NCBI GenBank assembly: GCA_964591275.1
Contig: CAZQAE010000013.1
Location: 13,264 to 77,263 of the forward strand
Length of the DNA stretch: 64,000 nt
Direction of reading: 5' to 3'
Source: G963674685 sp964591275
GTDB taxonomy: Bacteria > Lernaellota > Lernaellaia > JACKCT01
Below are positions 1-9,085 of this stretch, one piece after another. The notes below the pieces were generated by a model that was not told where the DNA came from, made no database searches, and saw only the letters and a program-made list of their open reading frames with translations. Position 1 is the first letter of the stretch. The number at the start of each line of letters is the position of its first letter. The translations under genes and the position numbers were made by a program.

Positions 1-1886
1 AGAGAACTGACGATGGGAGCGTAATTGGGGGCGCATTGAACGTGCTGCGCCAAAGGTCCGCAGCTTTGCGCCAGGGTTTCGCCGGGGTATTCGGCGCGGG
101 GCGGACGAACCTGCATGGGAATGACGGTGGACCGGCCGGCCTCGCCCGCTTTGAGAAATCCCAAGGCCTCCATTCCCTCATTCTGACCCTGCACGAGTAC
201 GCCCTGCACGCGATCTCCCAGGACCGCTTCCAGCGCCGCTTCATATTCCGGGCCAACCTCGATCACGTCGCCAAGCAGCCCGAGCAGTCCGCCGGGCGTC
301 TTCGCTTTATCCGATCCTTCTTCGCGCACGGCGGCGAAGAGATTTCGCACGCCTTCCGAATATCCCTCCATGTTGCTTTTCATGCGTTCGAGGGATTCCA
401 ACTGCGCTACGGCGGCTTGATGGCGCCCGCGCACTGTTTCCAGGTTCTCACGCGCGGTGTTTCGCTCAATCTTCAAATTCCCGAGCTTTGTCAGAAGTTC
501 CGGCTCTCGCTCTTTCATTTCCGCCTTTTGAGCGGCGAGCTGTGATTCTTCGACCGCGAGTCTCTCGATCTCCTCGCGGAGAATTTGGGATTCCTGCCCG
601 AGTTTGTTCAGAATCTGCGTAAGCTCGACGATTTTTTTATCGTCGCGACCTCTTTTGTAGGCGAAACTTTCAATGCGTCCGTTCAATGAGGCCAGTTGTC
701 CGGCGGCCTGATGAGTTGCTCGGCGGATATTTTCGGCGGCGTCCGCAGTCTGCCGACGGCTTTGCCGGTAAACTCCGAGTTGCCCTTCCAAGTCCGCGAG
801 GCGGCTTTGGACTTCCAAAATTTCATCGGCGATTCGCCCGGCTTCCCTGGCGGCCTCTTCGGCTTCTTTTTCGTATTCGGGCAGAGCCTCGGCGCTTTTG
901 AGGCTTTCAGACTCGAAGGTTTCGATGCGGGCTGTGTACCGGGCGATCTCACGTCCAAGCGTCGAACGCCTCGTTTCCAGTTCTTTGATCTCTCCGCTTT
1001 TTTCCGCCAGTTCCTCGCGGCGCGATTCCAGGGCTTTTGCGGCCTTGAGATGATCCAGTTGCCTGGCGTCGGCCTGAGTCTCCCGGGCCGCAATGGAGTT
1101 TTGGGAACCTAATATTTTATCCTTCAGGCCGCCGACAACGCGGTCAAGTTCTTTTTCCTTGCGGGAGATTTCATCCGACTCCCTGGCCGCCAGTTCCAGG
1201 TCGATAGTCCTGATTTCCTCGGTGAACTCTTTGTGCCGACGCGCTTTTCCGGCTTGCCGGGCAAGACTGATCACGCGGCGTTTCACCTCTGTCATCAGAT
1301 CCTGCAAGCGTTCCAGATTTTGCCGGGTGGCCTCAATCTTTCGCTGCGTTTCCTCGCGCCGATAGCGAAACTTTGTCGTTCCCGAAGCCTCTTCGATCAG
1401 GACCCGCCTGTCGATGGGCTTGGCCGACAGAACTTTCGCAATCTGCCCCTGCTCGATGATCGCGTAGCTTTTTGAACCGGCGCCCGTATCCATGAGCATC
1501 TCGTTGATGTCCTTCAGGCGACAGGGCACGCGGTTAATCAGGTATTCGCTTTCGCCGCTTCGATACAGGCGTCTGGTGATTTCTATCTCGGGGACGTTTT
1601 CAAAGCCGATGGGGTGAATCCCGTCCTCGCAACTGAAGACAAGGGAAACCTGCGCCATGGATGTCGGTTTTCGGTTTTTGCTTCCCGAAAAAAGGATGTC
1701 GATCATGTCCTTGCCGCGAAGCGACTTCACGGACATCTCGCCCATGACCCAACGAATGGCGTCAACGACATTGCTCTTGCCGCAACCGTTGGGGCCGACC
1801 ACCACGGAAATGCCCTCGTGGAAATTGATGCGGGTCTTGTCCACAAAGGATTTGAAACCCACCATCTCGATGTGCCGGATTCTCAT
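1..1886 (-). CDS. smc: Chromosome segregation ATPase SMC, N-terminal half (cut by the left edge)
   Basis: SMC is the ATPase of the condensin complex that compacts and segregates the nucleoid. Reading leftwards from an ATG at 1884-1886 gives MRIRHIEMVGFKSFVDKT, the classic SMC start, then a Walker A GPNGCGKSN at about residues 31-39 and conserved MLMDTGAGSKSYAIIEQGQ and EEASGTTKFRYR. A long charged coiled coil follows (about residues 170-510). The last readable part, near positions 1-300 and containing LGDRVQGVLVQG, looks like the hinge. The second coiled coil and the signature/Walker B half lie outside the window. tatC lies 200 bases upstream on the same strand. The identification is secure; only the total length is unknown. 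Confidence 0.95.
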   Translation of the reverse strand, partial: MRIRHIEMVGFKSFVDKTRINFHEGISVVVGPNGCGKSNVVDAIRWVMGEMSVKSLRGKDMIDILFSGSKNRKPTSMAQVSLVFSCEDGIHPIGFENVPEIEITRRLYRSGESEYLINRVPCRLKDINEMLMDTGAGSKSYAIIEQGQIAKVLSAKPIDRRVLIEEASGTTKFRYRREETQRKIEATRQNLERLQDLMTEVKRRVISLARQAGKARRHKEFTEEIRTIDLELAARESDEISRKEKELDRVVGGLKDKILGSQNSIAARETQADARQLDHLKAAKALESRREELAEKSGEIKELETRRSTLGREIARYTARIETFESESLKSAEALPEYEKEAEEAAREAGRIADEILEVQSRLADLEGQLGVYRQSRRQTADAAENIRRATHQAAGQLASLNGRIESFAYKRGRDDKKIVELTQILNKLGQESQILREEIERLAVEESQLAAQKAEMKEREPELLTKLGNLKIERNTARENLETVRGRHQAAVAQLESLERMKSNMEGYSEGVRNLFAAVREEGSDKAKTPGGLLGLLGDVIEVGPEYEAALEAVLGDRVQGVLVQGQNEGMEALGFLKAGEAGRSTVIPMQVRPPRAEYPGETLAQSCGPLAQHVQCAPNYAPIVSS

Positions 1887-2088
1887 AAAACCTACTTTTT
1901 TTAATCTTTTGCCGTCAAAATTGCCCTTTGCGCCCGCCTGAAAAAGCCCCAGGCACAAAATATGATGTCGGTTTTGAAAACTTATACCACAGATTGACGC
2001 CTGTCAAGTGAAGATACTAGGGAAAGGAATATTTTTTTAAAAACCTACCACATGTTGATTTCGTTGAAATTTAGGGTATTCGCTGTCT

Positions 2089-2937
2089 TTATGATTTGTC
2101 TTCATCGACGGGCGTCGGATCGTTCTCCGATGCCTCCGCAATGTCGGATGGCGACGGATCGTCTTTCGATATCTGCCTGGAGTCGTCGCCGGAAGTCTTT
2201 TTACGCCCCACCAGGAAGGCGGCGCCGGTCGCCAGCAGATATAAGAGGGTCAGCGGAACGCCGAGAATGACCTGTGAGATGATGTCCGGGGGCGTAAAAA
2301 TCGCGGCCCCAATGAAAATAACCAGCACGGCGTAGCGAAAATTGCGCCACAGCCATTGCGGCGTCACAATCCCCACCCTGGCCAGGAAAAAAACGAAAAC
2401 CGGAAGCTCGAAAGCGATGCCGAATCCCAAAAGGATATTCAGGGAGAATTTGAAATACTCCCGAACTGTAATCATCGCCTGAATATCCTGCGATTCAAAT
2501 CCGTGGATGAAAAATTTGAAGCCCAGCGGGAAAACGCCGAAATATCCGAACAAAGCCCCTCCGACGAAAAAGAAGGAACCGATCAAAACGACGAACTTGG
2601 TATAAAGTTGTTCTTTTTTGAACAGGCCCGGCGCAATAAAGGCCCATATCTGCCATAGGATGACCGGCGACACGGCGAAAACGGCGGTGACAATGGCGAC
2701 CTTGATGTACGTGACAAAAGCTTCCGCCGGGGCAGTGAATATCAGCGAACGCCCTTCGCCGAGCACTTCGGTCATCGGAAGCATCAGAATATGGTAAATA
2801 TCCCTGGCCCAATGCCACGAAGCGAAAAACGCTACCAGCACCGATCCGAAAACGATAAACAATCTCCTGCGCAGTTCGATCAGGTGATTGACAAGACTCA
2901 TCTTGCCGCCGATTTGCCTGTGGCCGACGTCACTCAT
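2089..2937 (-). CDS. tatC: Sec-independent protein translocase TatC
   Basis: TatC is the multi-span inner-membrane receptor of the twin-arginine export pathway and binds the RR signal peptide together with TatB. The 282-residue product has the N-terminal family signature HLIELRRRL, then six hydrophobic spans with the expected loops (for example after residues about 35, 80, 120, 165, 200 and 220). The C-terminal tail, about 40 residues rich in Asp, Ser and Pro, is longer than usual. Its start overlaps the end of tatB by eight bases, so the two are translationally coupled. A TatA is not visible nearby. Confidence 0.95.
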   Translation of the reverse strand: MSDVGHRQIGGKMSLVNHLIELRRRLFIVFGSVLVAFFASWHWARDIYHILMLPMTEVLGEGRSLIFTAPAEAFVTYIKVAIVTAVFAVSPVILWQIWAFIAPGLFKKEQLYTKFVVLIGSFFFVGGALFGYFGVFPLGFKFFIHGFESQDIQAMITVREYFKFSLNILLGFGIAFELPVFVFFLARVGIVTPQWLWRNFRYAVLVIFIGAAIFTPPDIISQVILGVPLTLLYLLATGAAFLVGRKKTSGDDSRQISKDDPSPSDIAEASENDPTPVDEDKS

Positions 2938-3298
2938 CGACGCTCCGACCAGGATCCTGCCTCATGCCTTCGGGACCTTCATGCTTATCGGAAGGGGAAT
3001 CGGCCTCGCTTCCGTCGAGTGTGTTCACGTCAGCCTCGGACGAATCCTTTGCGCCGGCGTCTGCGGTCGCTTTCGGTTCATTGAATTCACCGGTTTCCTT
3101 ATGATTATCTTGAAACTCTTTCATTTCCATGGCGCGAATCTCCTCGCCGATGACCGATTTGAACTCGTCGGTCACGCGCCGGGCCTGACCCATGATGCGC
3201 CCGAGGGTCCTGGCGACTTTGGGCAGATTTTTCGGCCCCATCACCAGCAGGATCAGGATCATGAGCATTACAATTTCCGCACCGCCGATGTCGAACAT
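2930..3298 (-). CDS. tatB: Sec-independent protein translocase TatB
   Basis: TatB pairs with TatC in substrate recognition. The start at 3298 is chosen because the product then begins MFDIGGAEIVMLMILILLV, the standard short periplasmic N-terminus with the conserved Glu at position 8, one membrane helix and the GP hinge (GPKNLPKVART), followed by an amphipathic helix. The remaining 70 residues are acidic and low-complexity. The length of 122 aa fits TatB. The reading frame stays open 285 bases further upstream, but that stretch shows no family similarity. TatA and TatB are hard to separate; Glu8 and the long tail favour TatB. Confidence 0.88.
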   Translation of the reverse strand: MFDIGGAEIVMLMILILLVMGPKNLPKVARTLGRIMGQARRVTDEFKSVIGEEIRAMEMKEFQDNHKETGEFNEPKATADAGAKDSSEADVNTLDGSEADSPSDKHEGPEGMRQDPGRSVDE

Positions 3299-3461
3299 AA
3301 GCTTTCTTTCAGCGTTGAAGGCGCCACATCTTGCGCCAAGACTGTTGGCATTATCCGCATACGTCAAGAGCTTTTGGGCAAAATCCGGTGCAGGCCACCC
3401 TTCGATGGGCCTCCTTACAGCGAATTTGACAGATTCTTCACGGAAACCTAACATCCGCCAC

Positions 3462-5072
3462 ATGCGACGCCTTGCCGAAACATTTGGGCTGATAACACTG
3501 ATAATATGGGGATTTTGTTCATGCGATAGCGCAAAAACGCAGCCTTTAACGCGACCGCATATCATTGTCATTGTTATCGACACCCTGCGCCCGGATCACA
3601 TGTCTTGTTACGGCTACGCGCGCCAAACCACCCCATTTATCGATTCTGTGGCGCAAGAGGGTTTACTTTTTGAAAACGCCTACGCGCCCAGTTCCTGGAC
3701 CGTGCCGTCCACGGCAACGATTCTGACCGGCCTGCAGCCGCAAGAGCATGGCTTGGTGCAGGGCATTCTTCAACCGGACAACCAAGTGCTTCGGCAGCAT
3801 CAGCTTCATCCCGACTCCACCACGCTGGCCGAAAAACTGCGGACATCCGGCTATGAAACTTTCGGCTATTCCGCCAACTCGCACATCACGCGCGCCATGG
3901 GCTTCGGACAGGGCTTCAACACATTCAGGGAAATCAACTTCATGAACGCGGAGTTTCTCGAAGCTCTCATCATGCAGGACCTGCCCTCGATTCGTGGATC
4001 AGACCACTCGGCAAAGCCATATTTCCTCTTCATGCATTTTGTCGACCCTCATTGGCCCTACATGCATCGCCCCAATTCCATCCGGCGACTTGGCATAGAC
4101 GACAGCAGCCAGTCCATGCAGGAAGTCCGCGTGTTGGAAGGCGACCCCATGCTTCACTTCTCCCCCGGTTATTTCAGAGAACATGAATCATATCTTCGCG
4201 CTCTGACCGATCTGTATGACGGGGAAATCGCTGCGGTGGATGAGGTGATCGGGCGCATACTTGCCGAACTGCCGCGCAGCGAGCAGGCCATGATCGCCAT
4301 TTTATCCGACCACGGCGAGGCCTTTAGCGAGCACGACACCATGTTGCACGGCTATGACCTGTATGAGGAAACAGTTCGCGTGCCTCTTATCCTGCGCCTG
4401 CCGAAAAAAGGCGGACAATTTCCGCCGCACAAGCGCATCAGCGAACGGGCCATGCTCATCGATATCATGCCAACGCTCCTGAAGGCCGCCGGCGTGGATA
4501 AGGGCATTTTGCCGGGCGTCGATTTGACGGCGGAAATTCCGCCTTCCCGTGAAACACCGCTACACCTTTCCCGCGGACCAATCCGGTGGCACGGCGCAAT
4601 CGTCGACCATCGCAAAGGAATCGTTCACGAACACGCGGGGCGAAAGATGCTCTTCGATATCCAAAGCGACCCGGGGGAAACAAAAGACCTTTATCCTCAA
4701 GAGGGTCTGTCAGACGACATGAACGCGGCGGTTGAAAGAGCGGTCGTCATCAATCCGAAGATCGTGCCCCATATGATCACCAACGCGAAAATCGGCGATA
4801 TAAACAAGCTGAAGTCCCTGGGTTATCTGTCCGGCGGGGTCGGAGCGATAGAAACGCCGTGGATCGTATCGATGGGAATCTGCCCACGCATTTTCGACAT
4901 TGACCGGCAATGCGGCAAAGAGCCTGAATACCTTAAAGGGGATTGCGTCGGCGAGAAAATTGATGCACTCAAAAAGGAAATCTGCCCCGGCATTAAATCC
5001 TTCAATCTGCGAAAGAAATGTGAACAATTGAGACTGAATGTTGCCAAGCGCCTGTGCGGCAATGGATCCTAG
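3462..5072 (+). CDS. Sulfatase-fold (alkaline phosphatase superfamily) lipoprotein
   Basis: This is a predicted exported hydrolase of the sulfatase/phosphodiesterase superfamily, 536 aa. The start at 3462 gives MRRLAETFGLITLIIW with a plausible lipobox ending at Cys21; the frame is open upstream, but that part is antisense to tatB. Metal-ligand motifs are visible: VIVIDTLRPDH (Asp40), LSDHGEAFSEH and LHGYDLYEE. At the nucleophile site the sequence is SSWTVPSTATILTGL: the usual Cys/Ser of C/S-x-P-S-R is Thr80 and the Arg is Thr84, so formylglycine activation is not expected. A Thr nucleophile is typical of phospho-transferring relatives. The last 60 residues are Cys- and Lys-rich. The substrate is unknown. 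Confidence 0.82.
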   Translation: MRRLAETFGLITLIIWGFCSCDSAKTQPLTRPHIIVIVIDTLRPDHMSCYGYARQTTPFIDSVAQEGLLFENAYAPSSWTVPSTATILTGLQPQEHGLVQGILQPDNQVLRQHQLHPDSTTLAEKLRTSGYETFGYSANSHITRAMGFGQGFNTFREINFMNAEFLEALIMQDLPSIRGSDHSAKPYFLFMHFVDPHWPYMHRPNSIRRLGIDDSSQSMQEVRVLEGDPMLHFSPGYFREHESYLRALTDLYDGEIAAVDEVIGRILAELPRSEQAMIAILSDHGEAFSEHDTMLHGYDLYEETVRVPLILRLPKKGGQFPPHKRISERAMLIDIMPTLLKAAGVDKGILPGVDLTAEIPPSRETPLHLSRGPIRWHGAIVDHRKGIVHEHAGRKMLFDIQSDPGETKDLYPQEGLSDDMNAAVERAVVINPKIVPHMITNAKIGDINKLKSLGYLSGGVGAIETPWIVSMGICPRIFDIDRQCGKEPEYLKGDCVGEKIDALKKEICPGIKSFNLRKKCEQLRLNVAKRLCGNGS

Positions 5073-5111
5073 CGCCTTGTCGCGCATAGAATATTGCATC
5101 CGGTCGTCTAT

Positions 5112-6281
5112 TTAATTCCGTCGAAATCCCACTTGAGTGATTTGACCCTGGTGATTTTCCCACACCTCATGGACGATTGGCTGCCCGGCTCTGTCCCAAC
5201 CACCCTGACTGCGCATCAAACCGTAAGCCCATGCGCGATGTCCTGAATTGAAGTGGTAGTTCGTCAGCCCGAAGACGACTTTCATATGTCCCCACAAGTC
5301 CAAGGCGTCAAGTTTCCACGGCGAGGGAGTCAAAAAACTATTGTGGCGCGCGGTGTCGGGGACCGTGGAGCCGCTATTCAGGATGATGAGTTGGGCGAAG
5401 TCGCTTCGAAGTTGCGAGAAGAAATACGCGCCGTTAACCCAATCCTCTGTCGAGACGCCAAATGTCGGAACAATCTTATCCTCCGCAGCGCAAAGAATGG
5501 TCAACGGAATGGCCGGATCGATATAATGCGCCCACTGGCTTGGGAGGGGACCGGGGATATCGATAATCGGCGATCCGAGAAAATCGGGCATCGCTTCAAA
5601 CACGCATGCTGCGGGATCGGGCCACTGGCCAGCCGCATCCATCCTCGTCGTCATGGCCGCCGCCAGCGCCGCCACGCGGGCGCCGTAACTGAATCCGCCA
5701 AAAATTATGCGGTCGGGATCAGCCAGTCCCTGATCAACGGCTTTTTGCGCGGCATGAAGATAAAGCTCAGCGCTTTTGAGGACGGCGTCATCAGGAAGGT
5801 TCAATAAAGGCACGTCCATGTTGGGGAAGATCACCAAAAATCCTCGGCTGGCGTGACGCAGAAAAATCTCGGCCTGCATATCGGGGTTATAGGAACCGGC
5901 CAGGCCATGCCCCCAAATCAAGGTGGGATAAGGTCCTCCGCCTTGAGAGCGCAACGGCATGTAGATGTATGCTAAGTGAAAATCACTTTGTTCCTGCATG
6001 TATATCACATCCATTTTCACGCCGAGCGACCCATAACCCAGTGCAGGATTGTCGCCCAAAGGCTCTTCCGATTCGGAATCATCGTCGTTGTCGCCAAAAA
6101 AATTTTCATCGGCGCCGCCGGAGTCGGGATCATCGTCGCGCGTCGAAAGCGTACCGGGATCAGGCTCAGCGTCATCAGGAGATGAAGCGGAATCGGGATC
6201 AATACTTTGGCAGGAAAGACAGAAAAGGAAGGTCGTGCAAGTCAACACAAACAAAAGGGCAAAACTACGGCGGAGGTACAT
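5112..6281 (-). CDS. Alpha/beta hydrolase lipoprotein (dienelactone hydrolase-like)
   Basis: A 389-residue predicted lipoprotein. Residues 1-24 are a signal peptide with a lipobox (LFCLSC), followed by an Asp/Ser/Glu-rich spacer of about 60 residues. The enzyme domain has an oxyanion-hole segment GHGLAGSYN, a nucleophile elbow GGFSYGARVA (GxSxG), a later AAEDKIVP acidic segment and a C-terminal GHRAWAYG that may supply the His. A strong RBS (AAGGAG) lies just before the ATG. It converges with the sulfatase-fold gene, whose end is 39 bases away. The fold is clear; the ester or carboxymethylenebutenolide-like substrate is not. Confidence 0.8.
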   Translation of the reverse strand: MYLRRSFALLFVLTCTTFLFCLSCQSIDPDSASSPDDAEPDPGTLSTRDDDPDSGGADENFFGDNDDDSESEEPLGDNPALGYGSLGVKMDVIYMQEQSDFHLAYIYMPLRSQGGGPYPTLIWGHGLAGSYNPDMQAEIFLRHASRGFLVIFPNMDVPLLNLPDDAVLKSAELYLHAAQKAVDQGLADPDRIIFGGFSYGARVAALAAAMTTRMDAAGQWPDPAACVFEAMPDFLGSPIIDIPGPLPSQWAHYIDPAIPLTILCAAEDKIVPTFGVSTEDWVNGAYFFSQLRSDFAQLIILNSGSTVPDTARHNSFLTPSPWKLDALDLWGHMKVVFGLTNYHFNSGHRAWAYGLMRSQGGWDRAGQPIVHEVWENHQGQITQVGFRRN

Positions 6282-6490
6282 GATTTCTCCTTGTTTCTAA
6301 TAAAAGCTTTGCCCCTTTTATTGAAATTACTGTATCTCATGGATTTGGCAAAATCAAGAGACTTGCCAAGAAAATTCTCATTGTTAAAAAAGGTGCAACC
6401 ATCAGATGCGGTGCGTCTCCTGCTCTTGCGTGAGTTTCAGATTCGCCCCAAGATCGACTCGGAATGCGGATCATTATCCGGAGGGCGGCG

Positions 6491-6940
6491 ATGCGAGCGG
6501 TGTTGCAGCGGGTGAAATGGGCGAAGGTGGAAGTTAAAGGCGAGATGGTCGGCGAAATCGGCCCCGGCTTGCTGGTCTTTCTCGGCGTCACCGGAAGCGA
6601 TACGGAAAAAGATCTGGACGCCCTGGCGCGCAAGATCCCCGAACTTCGCATTTTTGAAGATGAACAAGGAAAAATGAACCGATCACTAAAGGATTCGGGA
6701 GGCCGAATGCTGGTCGTCTCACAGTTCACGCTCTATGGCGACTGTCGAAAAGGTCGCCGCCCTGGTTTCGGTCACGCCGCCGCGCCCGATCTGGCCGCGC
6801 CCATGTACGAAAAATTCTGCGAGCGCTGCCGGGATATGGGAATCCACGTGGAAACCGGTCGCTTCGCCGCCATGATGGATGTCAGTCTCTGCAACGACGG
6901 TCCCGTCACGATGCTGCTGGACTCATCGAAATTATTTTAG
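6491..6940 (+). CDS. dtd: D-aminoacyl-tRNA deacylase
   Basis: DTD removes D-amino acids mischarged onto tRNA. The start at 6491 (MRAVLQRVKWAKVEV) matches the family N-terminus and has GGAGG seven bases upstream. Conserved features are LLVFLGVTGSDTEKD, the catalytic-site motif SQFTLYGD and the C-terminal NDGPVT loop. The length of 149 aa is normal. It stands alone, divergent from the lipoprotein on its left. Confidence 0.96.
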   Translation: MRAVLQRVKWAKVEVKGEMVGEIGPGLLVFLGVTGSDTEKDLDALARKIPELRIFEDEQGKMNRSLKDSGGRMLVVSQFTLYGDCRKGRRPGFGHAAAPDLAAPMYEKFCERCRDMGIHVETGRFAAMMDVSLCNDGPVTMLLDSSKLF

Positions 6941-7003
6941 CGACGCTGTTTTGAATTTGGCGCATGTGTTATAAACAACTCGAATAAATACAGGCATTAG
7001 GCC

Positions 7004-7735
7004 ATGCACAAAAAAGTTCTCCTCGTCTCACTATCAGCCACGCTCTTTGCGCTGGCCCTATGCCTTGGCTGCCATTTTTTCGGCGAAAATGACGAATGCG
7101 ATATTGAATCCGAAACGACGCCAGACGACGACGATGCGAACGATGATGCGAATGACGACGTGAATGACGACGTGAATGACGACGCAGATGATGATATTGA
7201 TGACGACGCCAATGATGATGTCGATGATGATACCGACGACACCCCTCCCGGAAATTTTCGATTGATTTCGCCGGCAGTCACGGAAGGAAATATTCTCCCT
7301 GTAGACTTCACCTGCGACACCAACGACCCGGATTTAGCTAACGGCGCTTCGCCGCCCCTAGCATGGATTTATTCGCCGGGTGCAACGCAATCCCTCGCCG
7401 TTGTTATGACCAATACATCTGTAGACGACAGGGTTCATTGGGCCATTGTGAACATCCCGCCGAATATTCAGTTTCTTGAAGAGGCTCTTAGTCCGGCTTC
7501 GCTGGCGCTGCCGGAAAACTCGTGGGAGGCCGGAAACGACTTCGACACGCAGGGCTACAGGGGGCCATGTCCGCCGGTGGGCGTTGCTGCCAATTTTTAT
7601 CGCTTCACGATTTTCGCCCTGGACCGCCTGATCGAAAAACCGGCTAACCCGCCTTACACTTACAATGCCATCAGGCAGCAACTGGAAGACGCCACCATCG
7701 AAGATGCCGCCATCAATGTTTTCTACCAGCGCTGA
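7004..7735 (+). CDS. PEBP/YbhB-YbcL family lipoprotein with Asp-rich linker
   Basis: A 243-residue lipoprotein with a phosphatidylethanolamine-binding-protein fold. The signal peptide ends in LCLGC; a spacer of about 45 residues follows, made of DDAND/DDVND units encoded by an imperfect gac/gat-aat repeat (7110-7240). The PEBP domain starts near residue 82 and carries the family marks ASPPLAW, VHWAIVNIPP and GYRGPCPP, the anion-binding pocket. Bacterial PEBP proteins have no settled function. The Dabb gene begins 22 bases downstream, so the two may be cotranscribed. Confidence 0.85.
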   Translation: MHKKVLLVSLSATLFALALCLGCHFFGENDECDIESETTPDDDDANDDANDDVNDDVNDDADDDIDDDANDDVDDDTDDTPPGNFRLISPAVTEGNILPVDFTCDTNDPDLANGASPPLAWIYSPGATQSLAVVMTNTSVDDRVHWAIVNIPPNIQFLEEALSPASLALPENSWEAGNDFDTQGYRGPCPPVGVAANFYRFTIFALDRLIEKPANPPYTYNAIRQQLEDATIEDAAINVFYQR

Positions 7736-7757
7736 TTCATCATTTTTGGAGAAAGGC

Positions 7758-8042
7758 ATGATCCACCGAGTCGCGCGAATGAAGCTGAAAAATCCCAGCG
7801 AAGCGAATGCCGTCATGGAAGAGGCCCGCCGCGTCTTCCCCGCATTGTCTGGAGTTGTCGGATTTTCCGCCGGACTCATCACCTACCCTCCCGACAGTGA
7901 ATACGACATATGCCTACTCATCGATCTTCAAAACGAAGACAAAATCGAGTCCTACAGAATGAGTCCGGGACACCGCGCTTTCGTCGATGATTTCCTTCGG
8001 CCCAAACTTGAGAAGATGAATATCTTCAATGTAGAATTGTAG
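7758..8042 (+). CDS. Dabb (stress-responsive alpha/beta barrel) domain protein
   Basis: A 94-residue cytoplasmic protein starting MIHRVARMKLK with a GGAG ribosome site eight bases upstream. The spacing of hydrophobic strands, the GVVGFSAGL segment and the C-terminal SPGHRAFVDDFLRP are typical of the dimeric Dabb ferredoxin-like barrel. No catalytic role is known for most members. Its stop codon lies inside the first copy of a REP-like repeat. Confidence 0.75.
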   Translation: MIHRVARMKLKNPSEANAVMEEARRVFPALSGVVGFSAGLITYPPDSEYDICLLIDLQNEDKIESYRMSPGHRAFVDDFLRPKLEKMNIFNVEL

Positions 8043-8118
8043 GAGCGACATTCCTGTCGCGAAATGTAGGAGCGACATTCCTGTCGCGAAATGTAGGAGC
8101 GACATTCCTGTCGCGATT
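8038..8118. repeat. Three tandem REP-like palindromic units
   Basis: Three head-to-tail 27 bp units (8038-8064, 8065-8091, 8092-8118). The first two are identical and the third differs only in its last bases. Each holds the inverted repeat GCGACA-ttcc-TGTCGC preceded by TGTAGGA. The head TGTAGGAGCGA with a short stem-loop is the layout of REP elements mobilised by RAYT (TnpA-REP) transposases in Pseudomonas and others. No RAYT gene is in this window. Confidence 0.85.
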
Positions 8119-8150
8119 GCAGGAGTGATTTGTGGATACTGGAGGCGAAA

Positions 8151-9023
8151 ATGAAAAGTCTGATCATATTGTTTGGCGTGTTTTTTCTCTTTTTCGCCGG
8201 GTGCGCGGGCGATGACGACGACGACGACGTAGGCTGGTATCCCATACCCGTAGACGAAAACGACGAGAACGCCCTTTATTTTGAGATGGTGAAAATTCCC
8301 GCCGGGATTTTCTGGATGGGCTGCAATGACAGCGTTGACGCCGATTGCCAGGCGGATGAGTCGCCGGGCGCCGATGTCGCGCTGGATGAGTATTACATCG
8401 ACAAATACGAAGTCAGCTTCACAGCTTATCATCTATGCGTGGATGAGGGCGTGTGCCGCGATGTTTTGAACGAGGCTGATCTGGCGAACATCCCCGAAGG
8501 AATTTCAGGCGAATCTCCGGCGCTGCTAGTGACTTGGGACGACGCGATGAATTTTTGCGTTTGGGCTGAAAAAACCATTCCCACCGAAGCGCAGTGGGAG
8601 AAGGCGGCTCGCGGCGAAGATGGCCTGATCTATCCCTGGGGCAATGCGTGGGACGAACTGGCGCTGAACTGGTTCGACCAGGCTTCTTCGGACGATTTTT
8701 TAGGAGGCGCCGTGGACGGATACTCCGCCATGTCTCCCGTAACCGAATTTGCTGAAGGCCAAAGTCCTTACGGTGTTTTCAACATGGCCGGAAACGTATG
8801 GGAATGGACCGCAGACTGGTACGATCCGAATTATTACACCGATGCGCCTGCCGACAACCCGACTGGCCCCGCCGATGGCGAATTTAAGACCCTGCGCGGC
8901 GGCGGCTGGCACTTAACATATGGAAATGACCCCTCCCCTTATCGCGGCAGCGACCGTGACGACGCCTATCGCCCGGATCAGTTCCATGATGTCATCGGCT
9001 TCCGATGCGTGTATAATCCATGA
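8151..9023 (+). CDS. FGE-sulfatase (SUMF1) domain lipoprotein
   Basis: A 290-residue lipoprotein. The start at 8151 follows GGAGG and gives a signal peptide with lipobox FFAGC, then a DDDDDD run. The rest is a formylglycine-generating-enzyme (SUMF1) fold: VKIPAGIFWMGC, YYIDKYEVSFTAYHLC, TEAQWEKAARG, YPWGNAW, GNVWEWTADWYD, LRGGGW and GFRC at the C-terminus. The Cys pair that binds copper in true FGE (before the last GFRC) is absent, so sulfatase maturation is unlikely. It may be a carbohydrate- or protein-binding envelope protein. Confidence 0.85.
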   Translation: MKSLIILFGVFFLFFAGCAGDDDDDDVGWYPIPVDENDENALYFEMVKIPAGIFWMGCNDSVDADCQADESPGADVALDEYYIDKYEVSFTAYHLCVDEGVCRDVLNEADLANIPEGISGESPALLVTWDDAMNFCVWAEKTIPTEAQWEKAARGEDGLIYPWGNAWDELALNWFDQASSDDFLGGAVDGYSAMSPVTEFAEGQSPYGVFNMAGNVWEWTADWYDPNYYTDAPADNPTGPADGEFKTLRGGGWHLTYGNDPSPYRGSDRDDAYRPDQFHDVIGFRCVYNP

Positions 9024-9085
9024 TAGAATGAAAATTAGCATATTTCGCCAAGTTCAACCTCGTTTGAAGTAAAAGAGGATGGTGC

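Noticed and set aside
3192..3461. N-terminal extension of the sulfatase-fold gene
   Set aside because: Antisense to tatB and its promoter; the signal peptide begins only at 3462.
8151..9023. True formylglycine-generating enzyme
   Set aside because: Catalytic copper-binding cysteines are missing; the protein is exported as a lipoprotein.
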